Origin: an uncultured Collinsella sp.
Lineage (GTDB): Bacteria; Actinomycetota; Coriobacteriia; Coriobacteriales; Coriobacteriaceae
Assembly (NCBI GenBank): GCA_900544135.1
Contig: UQTU01000002.1
Coordinates: forward strand, 1 to 64,000
Direction: 5' to 3'
Length of the DNA: 64,000 nucleotides
Part shown: positions 33,191-41,569 of the stretch, piece after piece
Position numbering within the stretch: position 1 is the stretch's first letter
Layout: every line of letters begins with the position of its first letter
Translations under genes and position numbers: made by a program
Notes under the pieces: generated by a model
What the model was told of the DNA's origin: nothing
What the model saw: only the letters and a program-made list of their open reading frames with translations
Database searches by the model: none

Positions 33191-33911
33191 AACCGATTGG
33201 CTCGGTGTATTTGGCGCGGTCGGTGCGCTGGATGCGCTTGGAGATGTGCAGCGGGCGGCCGTCGGTGTCGTAGACGTAGTCAGTGATTAGGATCAGCGCC
33301 TGTCCGCGCTCCACATTGAGCAAAAACGCCTCGTTTTGCGAGGCATAGCACACCTCGAAGGTCTTGTGCCCCTGCGCCGGCGCGCGATGGAACTCCTGGC
33401 GCAGCGTGGCGTAGAGCGATCCGTTGATATCGCGATCGATGAGCGCCTCAAAGCTTGGCGGCAAATAGGTGGTCTCCAGGCACAGCGGCGCATCGTCCAG
33501 ATAACGCAGACGGACAAGTTTGACGAGCTTGCTGCCCACGGTGACATCGAAGAACTTGGCAGCATTGCCCGCGGCCTTGGCAAAGCCCGAGTCCACCGTG
33601 CGCGTGGTGGGCTTCATGCCCTGACCCTGGACCTGTGCCGTATAGCTCGAAAACACCAGGTTGTTCTCGTGGAGCGCCGGCGTGTCGGCCACAAAGGCGC
33701 CGCGCCCGCGCTCGGTGCGAACCAGGCCCTCATCAGCTAGTACCTTAAGGGCATGGCGCACGGTGCTGCGCGACAGACCCGATTCGTCCATGAGTTCCAT
33801 CTCGGACGGCAGCTTGTCTCCACGTGCGTAGGTGCCGGAGGCGATGCGGTCGCGCAGTATGCCCGCCAAGCGCTCGTATTGGGTCAGTCTCTTTTTAGAT
33901 GAAGCGTTCAT
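33189..33911 (-). CDS. GntR/UTRA regulator 1
   Basis: The 240-residue protein has an N-terminal GntR winged helix (about 8-75, with YERLAGILRDRIASGTY and LSRSTVRHALKVL) and a C-terminal UTRA ligand-binding domain. It diverges from the SIS-domain gene at 34117, with operator-like repeats in between. It is the likely repressor of that gene, with a phosphosugar-amine as the expected inducer, as for FrlR-type regulators. The stop codon lies in a dispersed repeat, as for the GNAT gene on the other side. Confidence 0.92.
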   Translation of the reverse strand: MNASSKKRLTQYERLAGILRDRIASGTYARGDKLPSEMELMDESGLSRSTVRHALKVLADEGLVRTERGRGAFVADTPALHENNLVFSSYTAQVQGQGMKPTTRTVDSGFAKAAGNAAKFFDVTVGSKLVKLVRLRYLDDAPLCLETTYLPPSFEALIDRDINGSLYATLRQEFHRAPAQGHKTFEVCYASQNEAFLLNVERGQALILITDYVYDTDGRPLHISKRIQRTDRAKYTEPIG

Positions 33912-33928
33912 GCGATCAACCTGTATCT

Positions 33929-34078
33929 AACTTGTATACGTATCTAATCAAGCATGTATTCAATACAACAACAAAACCGCTGGTATCCAGTTATCGAAAA
34001 CCGCATCAGCAAAATTTCTAAGACAAATATAGCATACAACTAGTCGACATAACCAAAACATGTATGTAACTTGTATGC
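33929..34078. promoter_or_regulatory. Operator-like repeats between GntR1 and SIS1
   Basis: AACTTGTATA at 33929-33938 and AACTTGTATGC at 34068-34078 are direct copies, and GCATACAACTA at 34032-34042 is the inverted form with one mismatch. The right-hand pair brackets about 25 bp just upstream of the SIS1 ribosome binding site. The sites are AT-rich and otherwise unlike the surroundings. They are likely binding sites for the divergent GntR protein. Confidence 0.6.
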
Positions 34079-34116
34079 CATCGAGAGCATCAAACGAGAA
34101 GAAAGGCTGATGCACG

Positions 34117-35109
34117 ATGACCACTCAGGAACAGGTTAAGGACGTCGTCTCCCAGGTTTTGGCTGACAAGGCGGACAAGGGCGGTATCAAGCGCGTCGTG
34201 TGGATTGGCGCCGGCGGATCCAACGGCGGCAACTATCCTGCCCAGTACTTTATGGAGCACGAGGCCACGCAGGTCGTGAGCTCCAGCTACACCAGCAACG
34301 AGTTCGTGCACGCAACCCCTGCCTACGTCAACGAGAACACCTTGGCCGTCGTCGTGTCCATGCGCGGCACCAAGGAGACCATCGTCGCCGCCCAGGTCGC
34401 CAAGGACCACGGCGCCAGCACCATCGCCATCTATGTCGACGAGTCCGGCCTCACCGAGGTCTGCGACTACAAGATCCAGTACGACAGCCTGGCCGTCGAC
34501 GAGTCCTGCATGGGCCGTACCAACTCCGCCGTCGTGACCATGATCGCCATGGAGCTCACGCAGCAGACCGAGGGCTATGCCGAGTACGAGACCGCCATGG
34601 CCGCCTTCGACCTGATCGATCCCATCTATCGCAAGGCCGTCGAGTACACCCGTCCGCTCGCTGCCAAGTGGGCCGAGCAGAACGCCGACAAGCCCTGCAT
34701 TAATGTCATGGCTCAGGGTCCGCTTTTTGGTGCCGCTTACGTCTTTAGCATCTGCAACGTGCAGGAGATGCTGCAGATCGACTCCTGCACCATCAACACC
34801 TGCGACTTCTTCCACGGCCCCTTCGAGATCCTGGACAAGCGCACCTCGCTGTTCCAGCTCATCAGCGTCGGCCGCAGCCGCTGCAACGACGAGCGCGGCA
34901 TCCGCTTCGTCAACCAGTACGGTGGCGAGCGCGTCTATCAGCTCGACGCCAAGGAGCTCGGCCTCAACGACATCAAGGACAGCGTGAGCGAGTACTTCAA
35001 CCACCTGATCTTTGCCCCGATCCTCAACAATGTGTACATGCGTGCACTCTCTGCAGTCACCCACAAGGACTACATGACGCGTCGCTACATGTGGAAGCTT
35101 GAGTATTAG
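34117..35109 (+). CDS. SIS-domain sugar-amine deglycase 1 (FrlB/FraB type)
   Basis: The 330-residue protein has two SIS domains and would split a phosphorylated Amadori compound into glucose 6-phosphate and an amine or amino acid. Glu217 (VQEML) and His233 (FFHG) are 16 residues apart, as are the catalytic Glu and His of FraB and FrlB. Unlike its three relatives in this window, the residue before FFHG is Asp230 instead of Glu, and the first SIS loop reads SMRGTKET. It ends RRYMWKLEY, nearly identical to SIS2. It is divergent from GntR1 and has no transporter of its own next to it. Confidence 0.85.
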   Translation: MTTQEQVKDVVSQVLADKADKGGIKRVVWIGAGGSNGGNYPAQYFMEHEATQVVSSSYTSNEFVHATPAYVNENTLAVVVSMRGTKETIVAAQVAKDHGASTIAIYVDESGLTEVCDYKIQYDSLAVDESCMGRTNSAVVTMIAMELTQQTEGYAEYETAMAAFDLIDPIYRKAVEYTRPLAAKWAEQNADKPCINVMAQGPLFGAAYVFSICNVQEMLQIDSCTINTCDFFHGPFEILDKRTSLFQLISVGRSRCNDERGIRFVNQYGGERVYQLDAKELGLNDIKDSVSEYFNHLIFAPILNNVYMRALSAVTHKDYMTRRYMWKLEY

Positions 35110-35172
35110 TTACGCGGTTTTACCAAACCGCGTAACGGCTCGACGCTGCGCGGTCCGCATTTGGGCAATCTG
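35109..35172. repeat. Hairpin plus TCGACGCTGC repeat, copy 2
   Basis: A perfect hairpin, GTTACGCGGTTT with AAACCGCGTAAC, runs into GGCTCGACGCTGC. A 41-bp stretch (35109-35149) is identical to 43569-43609. The continuation CATTTGGGCAATCTG resembles the copy at 30357. It begins at the last base of the SIS1 stop codon and may act as its transcript end. Confidence 0.88.
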
Positions 35173-35324
35173 ACGTTCAACTTCAAGGGCGCGACCAGAA
35201 GGTCAGCGCCCTTTCGTTTCACGTCACCTTGCCTCAAATGCGGCCCGCTCGCTGACTTATGCTCAACCAGCGGCGCCTTAGACGTTGGGAACGTTCCTTT
35301 TCTGCCGGCAGTTGGGGACAGTCC

Positions 35325-35415
35325 TAGTCGTTGGGGACGTTCTTAAATGACTAGTCATCCAAGAACGTCCCCAACGACTACTCATTTAAGTACGTCCCCA
35401 ATGAGTACCCAATGA
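35325..35415. repeat. Perfect 20-bp palindrome with flanking half-copies
   Basis: TAGTCGTTGGGGACGTTCTT (35325-35344) and its exact reverse complement (35361-35380) form a 20-bp stem with a 16-nt loop. The following ACTCATTTAAG...GTCCCCAATGAGT segment (about 35380-35415) matches the right end of the element at 4481-4747. The 415-bp gap between SIS1 and the EamA gene holds this repeat, the copy at 35109 and the operator at 35469, but no gene. Confidence 0.88.
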
Positions 35416-35468
35416 GTGTGTGGGCGATCGGATTTTCCCGCTCGCCGATTTGTGTCTTGAAAAATGTA

Positions 35469-35484
35469 TATAACGACTATAACG
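35469..35484. promoter_or_regulatory. TATAACG operator-like repeat before the EamA gene
   Basis: TATAACG occurs twice in direct orientation (35469-35475 and 35478-35484), 9 bp apart, about 40 bp before the EamA start. The same heptamer occurs before the PTS1 operon, GntR2 and SIS4. Confidence 0.5.
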
Positions 35485-35524
35485 TAGTGTGAAACATATT
35501 GGAAACAATACCGAGGAGGCTGCG

Positions 35525-36607
35525 TTGAAGAAAAGCAATCTGGGCTATGTGCTGGTGCTGATCGCCGCGCTTATGTGGGGCAGCATCGGAATCTTTGTAA
35601 AAGGCATCTCGGCCCTGGGTGTTTCGTCTCAGAGCATGGCGGCCTTTCGCCTGTTGTCAGGTGCCGTCTTAATGGCTCCGGTCTTGGCGTTCATGGGTTG
35701 CCAGGGAGGCGATCGTGAGGGAAAAGCATCGGGTCCCCTGGCACTGTTCAAGGCAAGTCCTAAAGAGCTTGTTCCCTGTGCGCTTCTTGGCATTATCGGC
35801 CTCGCCACCGCTAACACGCTTTATTACGAGTGTATGGGCGAGGTGGGCATGTCCACGGCCTCGGTGCTGCTCTACACCTCGCCGGTGTTTGGCGTCATGC
35901 TCGGCCGCGTGCTTTATCGCGAGGATGTGACTCCCAACAAGCTCGTTGCCATCGCTTTTAATATCGGTGGCTGTGTACTTGCAGTGACCAATGGCGACCT
36001 TTCCGGTTTCCATTTTTCGGTTTGGGGCGTCACGTCGGGCGTGATCGCGGGCTTTTGTGGCGCGTCGCTCGCGGTGTTTAGCCGGATAGCAACCAAGACG
36101 GTCCACCCGCTGGCTGTCACGTTTTGGGGCCTTGTTTTTGGCGGTGCGGTTATGGCGGCTATCGCGGCTCCGTGGCCAGATGTCGCCGCGGCAATGTCGC
36201 CACAGCTGCTGCTGTTGTTCTTTGGTTTTGGACTCATCCCCACAGCCGTGGCCTATGTCTTATATATGCAGGGTCTGTCCATGGGGCTCGAGACGTCGAA
36301 AGTTCCCGTCGTAATGTCATTCGAGACGGTCGTCACCGTACTGCTGGGCATTGGTGTCTACGCCGAGCCCGCCGGCGCGATCAAGGTCCTGGGCATCGTG
36401 CTGGTGCTCGCGTCCATCCTGATCATGAACACCGACTTCTCCAGGCTGCGCAACAGCGTCATTGTCAAACGTATTGTCGAGAGCATGACCTTTAAGCCCA
36501 ACGCGTGGTGGACCGAAAAATCTCAGGACATGGATCTGTTTAAGGAACGCACTGGCATCGCGCTGGAGCCCACCGTGCAGGAAAGCCCCTGGTACTTCGT
36601 GCGATAG
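35525..36607 (+). CDS. EamA-family (DMT) transporter
   Basis: The 360-residue membrane protein has ten predicted helices arranged as two EamA repeats, with a first helix LGYVLVLIAALMWGSIGIF. I chose the TTG at 35525, preceded by GAGGAGG; a GTG at 35489 gives a longer but less likely start. A hydrophilic tail of about 50 residues follows the last helix. DMT transporters often export amino acids or metabolites. Its position between SIS1 and PTS1, and the shared TATAACG sites, suggest it belongs to the deglycation regulon, perhaps exporting a released amine. That is inference. Confidence 0.85.
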   Translation: MKKSNLGYVLVLIAALMWGSIGIFVKGISALGVSSQSMAAFRLLSGAVLMAPVLAFMGCQGGDREGKASGPLALFKASPKELVPCALLGIIGLATANTLYYECMGEVGMSTASVLLYTSPVFGVMLGRVLYREDVTPNKLVAIAFNIGGCVLAVTNGDLSGFHFSVWGVTSGVIAGFCGASLAVFSRIATKTVHPLAVTFWGLVFGGAVMAAIAAPWPDVAAAMSPQLLLLFFGFGLIPTAVAYVLYMQGLSMGLETSKVPVVMSFETVVTVLLGIGVYAEPAGAIKVLGIVLVLASILIMNTDFSRLRNSVIVKRIVESMTFKPNAWWTEKSQDMDLFKERTGIALEPTVQESPWYFVR

Positions 36608-36708
36608 AGGATTGTGCACGGCGTCTGGCCTGGGGTTATCCAGCCAGCGCCGGCCTATCCAGCCCCAACGTTTCAAGTACGTTAAACCCGTCAACGGTCG
36701 ATTTTCAC

Positions 36709-36719
36709 CCGCGAACGGT
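36709..36719. promoter_or_regulatory. CCGCGAACGGT motif before PTS1
   Basis: CCGCGAACGGT, with ATTTTC upstream and AATTAG downstream, lies about 70 bp before the EIIAB gene. The inverted motif occurs at 56179-56189 before the second PTS, with the same two flanks. Confidence 0.5.
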
Positions 36720-36755
36720 CTTTATACTAATTAGCAATATAAGCAACGTATAAGA

Positions 36756-36774
36756 CGTTATAATGACCATAACG
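36756..36774. promoter_or_regulatory. CGTTAT-N7-ATAACG inverted repeat before PTS1
   Basis: CGTTAT (36756-36761) and ATAACG (36769-36774) form an inverted repeat ending 17 bp before the EIIAB start codon, overlapping the ribosome binding region. It is an inverted version of the TATAACG motif seen at 35469, 42747 and 57383. Confidence 0.55.
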
Positions 36775-36790
36775 AAAAGGAGGAGGCAAG

Positions 36791-37714
36791 ATGAATCAGA
36801 TCATTCTCGCATCTCATGGCGGCCTGGCCGCAGGCGCCAAAGACACGCTCGAGATGGTTCTCGGCGACGTGTCGAACGTCCACGTCGTGTCGCTTGCTCG
36901 TGACGACAAGGAGCCCATCACCAACAAGGTGGACGCCATGATCGCCACGTTCAACGCGGACGACACCGTCTATGTGCTGACCGATATGCTCGGCAGCTCG
37001 GTCAACAACAGCATGGTCGAGCTTTCCAAGAACGGCACGAAGTTCACGGTTGTCAGCGGTTTCAATATTCCGCTGGCGCTGACGCTCGCTATGAGCCCCG
37101 CCCCCATCAAGGGTGCCGAACTCGCGGCCCTCATCAACGAGGCCCGCACCGGTCTGACCAACCCCAACGCACCGGTCGAGGCCGTCGCGGCTCCCGCCAA
37201 GAAGGCCAAGGCGTCCCGTCACAGCTCCGGTCCCGCCAAGATCGTCCTCGCACGTCTTGACTACCGTCTGCTGCACGGCCAGGTCGTCTTTACCTGGACC
37301 ACCAAGGTTCAGGCCGAGCGCATCATCGTCGTCGACAACGCTGCCGCCAACGATGAGATCAAGAAGGGCGCTCTTAAGCTGGCCAAGCCCCAGGGCGTGC
37401 GCCTGAACGTCTTCACCGTCGAGCGTGCCCTCGCCAAGATGGACAAGCTCAACACCCTCGGCGAGCGCGTCATGTTTGTCTTTGGCAACACTGCCGAGAT
37501 GCTGCAGTTCTGCCAGGGTTACAAGCTCGACGCCATCAACCTGGGCGCCACCGCCAACCACGACGGTGCCGATCAGATTGGCGGCAAGGACAGCTCCGTC
37601 TTCTTCGACGCCACCCAGAAGGCCGACGTCAACCAGCTGCTCGACATGGGCATTAAGCTCTACGTCCAGCAGACCCCTACGTATCAGAGCGTCGACATCG
37701 ACGCCAAGCTGTAA
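36791..37714 (+). CDS. PTS mannose-family EIIA-EIIB fusion (system 1)
   Basis: The 307-residue protein joins an EIIA domain (1-125; phosphorylated His9 in ILASHG), an Ala/Pro/Lys linker (about 126-148) and an EIIB domain (150-307; phosphorylated His162 in RLLHGQV). It passes phosphate from HPr to the incoming sugar. It starts an operon with EIIC, EIID and the deglycase SIS2. The mannose family also contains the glucoselysine/fructoselysine transporters (Gfr) of Salmonella. The start follows AGGAGG. Confidence 0.95.
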   Translation: MNQIILASHGGLAAGAKDTLEMVLGDVSNVHVVSLARDDKEPITNKVDAMIATFNADDTVYVLTDMLGSSVNNSMVELSKNGTKFTVVSGFNIPLALTLAMSPAPIKGAELAALINEARTGLTNPNAPVEAVAAPAKKAKASRHSSGPAKIVLARLDYRLLHGQVVFTWTTKVQAERIIVVDNAAANDEIKKGALKLAKPQGVRLNVFTVERALAKMDKLNTLGERVMFVFGNTAEMLQFCQGYKLDAINLGATANHDGADQIGGKDSSVFFDATQKADVNQLLDMGIKLYVQQTPTYQSVDIDAKL

Positions 37715-37750
37715 TCAACCAGGCTTTTGCCTGACTGAAAGGAGAAGGGT

Positions 37751-38545
37751 ATGAATACGTTCATCAGTGCGGTGCTCGTCGGCCTCGTCGGCGTGTTCTG
37801 CATGTGGGACTCCCGCCTGCTCGGTCGTCTTAACTTCGAGCAGCCCCTCGTTGGCGCTACGCTCGTCGGTCTGCTGCTGGGCGATGTGCCCACCGGTCTT
37901 GCCGTCGGTGCCGCCGTCGAGCTCGTGTCCATGGGCCTGGTGCAGGTCGGCGCCGCCGTTCCGCCCGATATGGTCCTGGGCGGCATCGTGGCCGCTGCCT
38001 TTGCGTGCCTGACCGATGCTTCCGCCGAGACCGCCATGACGATCGCCATCCCGGTCGCCGTCCTGGGTCAGCTCCTCGGCATCGTGTTCCGTTCCATCAT
38101 CGCCGTCCTCACCCATGTGGCAGATAACGCGATTGATAACGGAAAGTTCAAGACCGCCTACCGTATGCACATCTGCGCCGGCTCCGGTTTGTACGCCATC
38201 ATGTACTTCCTGCCGATCTTCCTCGCCGTCTTTGTTGGCACCGACCTGGTTCAGGCCATCGTCAACATGGTTCCCGAGTGGCTGTCCACTGGTCTTAACG
38301 TTTCGACCAAGATCATGACCGCCTACGGCTTGGCCCTGCTGCTCACCATGATGATCAAGAAGGGTATGACTCCGTTCCTGTTCATCGGTTTCCTGCTCGC
38401 CGCTTACCTCAACCTGTCCGTCATCGCGGTCGCTCTGATCGGTGTGTGCCTGGCTGTCGTCTTCATGGGCTTCAAGTTCAACGGTTCCCATGCAGCCGCC
38501 GGTGTCGATTCCGACTACGATCCGCTCGAAGACGACGAAGACTAA
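37751..38545 (+). CDS. PTS mannose-family EIIC (system 1)
   Basis: The 264-residue membrane protein is the EIIC subunit. It begins with a hydrophobic helix and has the family pattern of repeated Gly-rich helices (FEQPLVGATLVGLLLGD, AAVELVSMGLVQVGAAVPPD) and an acidic C-terminus. Together with EIID it forms the sugar channel. It lies 36 bp after the EIIAB gene and 13 bp before EIID, so the three form one operon. It is similar to the second EIIC at 58552. Confidence 0.95.
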   Translation: MNTFISAVLVGLVGVFCMWDSRLLGRLNFEQPLVGATLVGLLLGDVPTGLAVGAAVELVSMGLVQVGAAVPPDMVLGGIVAAAFACLTDASAETAMTIAIPVAVLGQLLGIVFRSIIAVLTHVADNAIDNGKFKTAYRMHICAGSGLYAIMYFLPIFLAVFVGTDLVQAIVNMVPEWLSTGLNVSTKIMTAYGLALLLTMMIKKGMTPFLFIGFLLAAYLNLSVIAVALIGVCLAVVFMGFKFNGSHAAAGVDSDYDPLEDDED

Positions 38546-38558
38546 GGAGGAACACACT

Positions 38559-39392
38559 ATGGCAACCGCAACCAAGGACGTGTCCCTGAACAAGAAGGTC
38601 AGCCAGTTCTTCTGGCGCTCCTGGGCCATCCAGGCCTCTTGGAACTACGAGCGTCAGATGAACATGGGCTTCCTCTACGGTATGGTTCCCACGCTCGATC
38701 GCCTCTATCCGGACGAGTCCGACCCCAAGCAGCTTGCTGCTAAGAAAGAGGCTTACCACCGTCACATGGCGTTCTACAACTGCACCCCGCAGACGAGCGC
38801 TTTCATCCTGGGCCTCGCCGCCTCCATGGAGGAGGAGTACGCCAAGGATCCCGAGAACTTCAACCCCGATTCGATTAACGCGGTCAAGACCTCCCTTATG
38901 GGCCCGCTTTCCGGCATCGGTGACTCCTTCTTCCAGGGCACCATCCGCGTTATCGCCTTTGGCTTGGGCGTTCAGCTGGCTCAGCAGGGCTCCATCATGG
39001 GCCCGATCCTGGCCCTTCTCATCTCCATCGTCCCCTCCGTGCTGATTACTTGGTTCGCAGCCAAGATGGGCTATCAGGGCGGCCACGAGTACCTGAGCAA
39101 GCTTCGGGGCGGCGACCTCATGGAGAAGCTCATGTATGTCTGCGGCATCGTGGGTCTTATGTCCGTGGGCGGCATGATCGCCACGCTGATCGGCGCCACC
39201 ACCCCGCTGCAGTTCGCTGACGGCACCGTCGTTATCCAGGACATCCTGGACAGCATGATGCCCCAGATGATCTCCCTTGGCCTCACCGGCCTTATGTACT
39301 GGCTTATCAAGAAGAACGTCAACACCGGTTGGCTTCTCGTGATCGCCATTGTGGGCGGCATCGCCCTCTCCGCGGTCGGCATCCTGGCCTAG
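38559..39392 (+). CDS. PTS mannose-family EIID (system 1)
   Basis: The 277-residue EIID subunit has the family N-terminal pattern FWRSWAIQASWNYERQMNMGFLYGM and the GPLSGIGDSFFQGTIR loop, then several membrane helices. I chose the ATG at 38559, preceded by AGGAGGAA. It completes the permease with EIIC. A GC hairpin and a second palindrome separate it from SIS2. Confidence 0.95.
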   Translation: MATATKDVSLNKKVSQFFWRSWAIQASWNYERQMNMGFLYGMVPTLDRLYPDESDPKQLAAKKEAYHRHMAFYNCTPQTSAFILGLAASMEEEYAKDPENFNPDSINAVKTSLMGPLSGIGDSFFQGTIRVIAFGLGVQLAQQGSIMGPILALLISIVPSVLITWFAAKMGYQGGHEYLSKLRGGDLMEKLMYVCGIVGLMSVGGMIATLIGATTPLQFADGTVVIQDILDSMMPQMISLGLTGLMYWLIKKNVNTGWLLVIAIVGGIALSAVGILA

Positions 39393-39425
39393 TCGCGACT
39401 AAGCGCCTAACCGCTTTCCCCCGGG

Positions 39426-39500
39426 GGCCTGCCTGGCATCCCATACCCCAGGCAGGCTTCCATCCCTAAATGTGTCAAAGGGCAGTCCCTTTGACACATC
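39426..39500 (+). promoter_or_regulatory. Two intercistronic hairpins between EIID and SIS2
   Basis: The first stem is GCCTGCCTGG / CCAGGCAGGC (about 39428-39455). The second is the perfect 13-bp ATGTGTCAAAGGG / CCCTTTGACACAT with a four-base loop (39470-39499). Neither has a T-run. They may stabilise the PTS part of the message or reduce read-through into SIS2. Confidence 0.65.
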
Positions 39501-39589
39501 CTCAACGGACCGGCGACTCGGTCCAAATCACGGTAACCCTGCGAGCGCCCGGCAATGTGGCGCCGCAAAAATTGAAAGGAATGTGTCAG

Positions 39590-40573
39590 ATGTACGAGAT
39601 CGACCTTAACCTCCCTAAGCAGATCGTCGCTGACGTCCTGTCCAACCACGAGATCCACAGCGTCGCCTTCGTCGGCTGCGGTGCCTCCATGTCCGACCTT
39701 TACCCCGCCAAGTACTTCCTGGCCAACAACACGGACAAGCTGAACGTTCAGATCTTCACCGCTAACGAGTTCAACTACGACACGCCTTCCTGGGTCAACG
39801 AGCACACCTTCGTGATCACCTGCTCCCTCGGTGGCTCCACGCCCGAGACCGTCGAGGCCAACAAGACCGCCAAGAAGCACAACTGCCCGGTCGTCTCCCT
39901 CACCAACAAGGCTGGCTCCGCTCTGACCGTCGACGCTGACTACGTCATCGTTCACGGCTTCCACGCCAACTTCGCTGCCAAGTGCGAGAAGCCCGGCTAC
40001 GCCATCGCTCTTGCTGTCGAGATCCTTCAGCAGACCGAGGGCTATGACCACTACGAGGACATGATCACCGGCCTCACCAACGTCTTTGAGCTCTGCGAGA
40101 ACGCTGCTCAGTCCTGCAAGAAGCTCGCCAAGAAGTTCGCCGAGGACTTCAAGGACGACAAGATGATCTACTTCATGGCTTCCGGTGCCTCCGAGAAGAT
40201 GGCTTATTCTCACGCCGCCTTCCTGTTCACCGAGATGCAGTGGATCGACGCCGCCGCCTACAACACCGGTGAGTACTTCCACGGCCCGTTCGAGGTTTCC
40301 ACCGAGGGTAAGCCCTACGTCTTCTTCATGTCCGATGGCGCTACCCGTCCGATGGACGCCCGCGCCCTCACCTTCCTTAAGCGCATGGGCGCCAAGGTCG
40401 CTCTGATCGACTCCAAGGACTACGGCCTGGCTGACGCCGTGCCCGCGAGCGTCGTCACCTACTTCAACCCGCTGCTGCACCTCGCCGTTATGCGCGAGTA
40501 CGGCAACCAGATCGCCGAGGCCCGTCAGCACCCGCTGACCATGCGTCGCTACATGTGGAAGCTTTCCTACTAA
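39590..40573 (+). CDS. SIS-domain sugar-amine deglycase 2 (FrlB/FraB type)
   Basis: The 327-residue protein has two SIS domains. Glu215 (TEMQW) and His231 (EYFHGPFE) are 16 apart, very near the Glu214/His230 pair of FraB. The first SIS loop is SLGGSTPET. It ends RRYMWKLSY. Its place right after EIIAB-EIIC-EIID makes it the likely enzyme for the 6-phosphorylated product of that transporter, as GfrE/GfrF are in Salmonella. I chose the ATG at 39590, because the ATG at 39581 is too close to the AAAGGA site. Confidence 0.9.
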   Translation: MYEIDLNLPKQIVADVLSNHEIHSVAFVGCGASMSDLYPAKYFLANNTDKLNVQIFTANEFNYDTPSWVNEHTFVITCSLGGSTPETVEANKTAKKHNCPVVSLTNKAGSALTVDADYVIVHGFHANFAAKCEKPGYAIALAVEILQQTEGYDHYEDMITGLTNVFELCENAAQSCKKLAKKFAEDFKDDKMIYFMASGASEKMAYSHAAFLFTEMQWIDAAAYNTGEYFHGPFEVSTEGKPYVFFMSDGATRPMDARALTFLKRMGAKVALIDSKDYGLADAVPASVVTYFNPLLHLAVMREYGNQIAEARQHPLTMRRYMWKLSY

Positions 40574-40606
40574 TCACAAGTAAGTAGACCTTACGGGTTG
40601 ATTGAG

Positions 40607-40639
40607 AGGGGATGGGGTTTGCGCCCTGTCCCCTTTTTT
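40607..40639 (+). terminator. Terminator after the PTS1-SIS2 operon
   Basis: The stem AGGGGATGGGG / CCCTGTCCCCT is followed by TTTTTG. Confidence 0.88.
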
Positions 40640-40673
40640 GCTCTGGGGAGGGCGTGTCTGCCGCGTCATAAAA

Positions 40674-40720
40674 CCCCAGATAAAACCTACCAAAATAAAC
40701 CTGTCCCTTTTTGGCAGGTG
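40674..40720. repeat. 45-bp dispersed hairpin repeat, copy 3
   Basis: This copy is identical to the one at 33144 over about 45 bp. It runs right up to the ribosome binding site of the HAD gene. Confidence 0.92.
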
Positions 40721-40733
40721 GGAGGAGATGCGT

Positions 40734-41363
40734 ATGATCAAGGCAGTGCTGTTTGATATGGACGGCGTGCTGGTCGATACCGAGTGGTTCTACAACCGTC
40801 GTCGCGTGGCGTTTATGGAAGAGAAGGGGTTCCACTTTGACGAGATTCCCGATCTTTCGGGGTCTAACGAGCCTGCCATTTGGGAGGCGCTGGTGCCCGA
40901 CGATATTGAGCTGCGTGAGCGTCTGCGCGTGGAGTACAAGCAGGTCTACAGCCCGGACCATCCCGTTCCGTATACCGAGCTGCTCAACGAGCAGACGGGG
41001 CCGGTGATGCGTGAGCTGCACGAGCGCGGCGTGAAGTGCGCCATCGCGAGCTCGTCCTATCGCGAGCTCATTGACGAGCTGGTGGAAATTGCCGGTATCG
41101 CCGACGTGCTGGACTACACCATCAGCGGCCACGAGTGCAGTGCGTTTAAGCCCGACCCCGAGATCTACCTGCGTGCCATGGAGGCGCTGGGGGTGGAGCC
41201 TGCCGAGTGCCTGGTTATCGAGGACTCGCCTTTGGGCATCGAGGCCGGCAAGCGCTCCGGCGCCCGAGTCCTGGCGCTGCGTCCGCACGAGGGCGTCAAC
41301 CTGGACCAGTCCGCCGCCGACACCATCATCGACAACCTGACCGACATCCTACCTGCCATTTAG
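40734..41363 (+). CDS. HAD-family phosphatase, beta-phosphoglucomutase-like
   Basis: The 209-residue protein has the HAD motifs DMDGVLVDTE (about 8-17, nucleophile Asp and acid Asp), ASSSY (motif II), Lys in FKPDPEIY and EDSPLGIEAG (motif IV). The cap domain is of the beta-phosphoglucomutase/sugar-phosphatase type. It may dephosphorylate or rearrange a hexose phosphate, but no substrate residue is diagnostic. I chose the ATG at 40734, 6 bp after GGGAGGAG. It is bracketed by inward-facing copies of the 45-bp repeat, and its TAG lies inside the right copy, so it resembles a repeat-flanked cassette. Confidence 0.88.
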   Translation: MIKAVLFDMDGVLVDTEWFYNRRRVAFMEEKGFHFDEIPDLSGSNEPAIWEALVPDDIELRERLRVEYKQVYSPDHPVPYTELLNEQTGPVMRELHERGVKCAIASSSYRELIDELVEIAGIADVLDYTISGHECSAFKPDPEIYLRAMEALGVEPAECLVIEDSPLGIEAGKRSGARVLALRPHEGVNLDQSAADTIIDNLTDILPAI

Positions 41364-41395
41364 GGACAGGTTTATTTTGGCAGGTTTTATCTGGG
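41351..41395. repeat. 45-bp dispersed hairpin repeat, copy 4
   Basis: This copy is inverted relative to copy 3 and supplies the final codons and stop of the HAD gene in the same way that copy 1 ends the GNAT gene. Confidence 0.92.
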
Positions 41396-41408
41396 CAAAC
41401 GCCGAATT

Positions 41409-41446
41409 CGCCGTGAAGGGACCGCTCTCTTCACGGCGTTTTTCTT
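41409..41446 (+). terminator. Terminator after the HAD gene
   Basis: The stem CGCCGTGAAG / CTTCACGGCG is followed by TTTTTCTTTT. Confidence 0.88.
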
Positions 41447-41569
41447 TTGAGCGGCCTCACGGTCCTTCTGATGGTTGTCGAGAGAGGGTGAATTGAAGCG
41501 CCCCCGCACGCTCCATGCTACAATCGCGGGCACGCCTCACAACTATATCTGCCTTCGAAAGGAGCCTCC

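Noticed and set aside
40602..40733. Longer start for the HAD gene within the dispersed repeat
   Set aside because: The extension is encoded by a terminator and a repeat, and the ATG at 40734 has a well-placed ribosome binding site.
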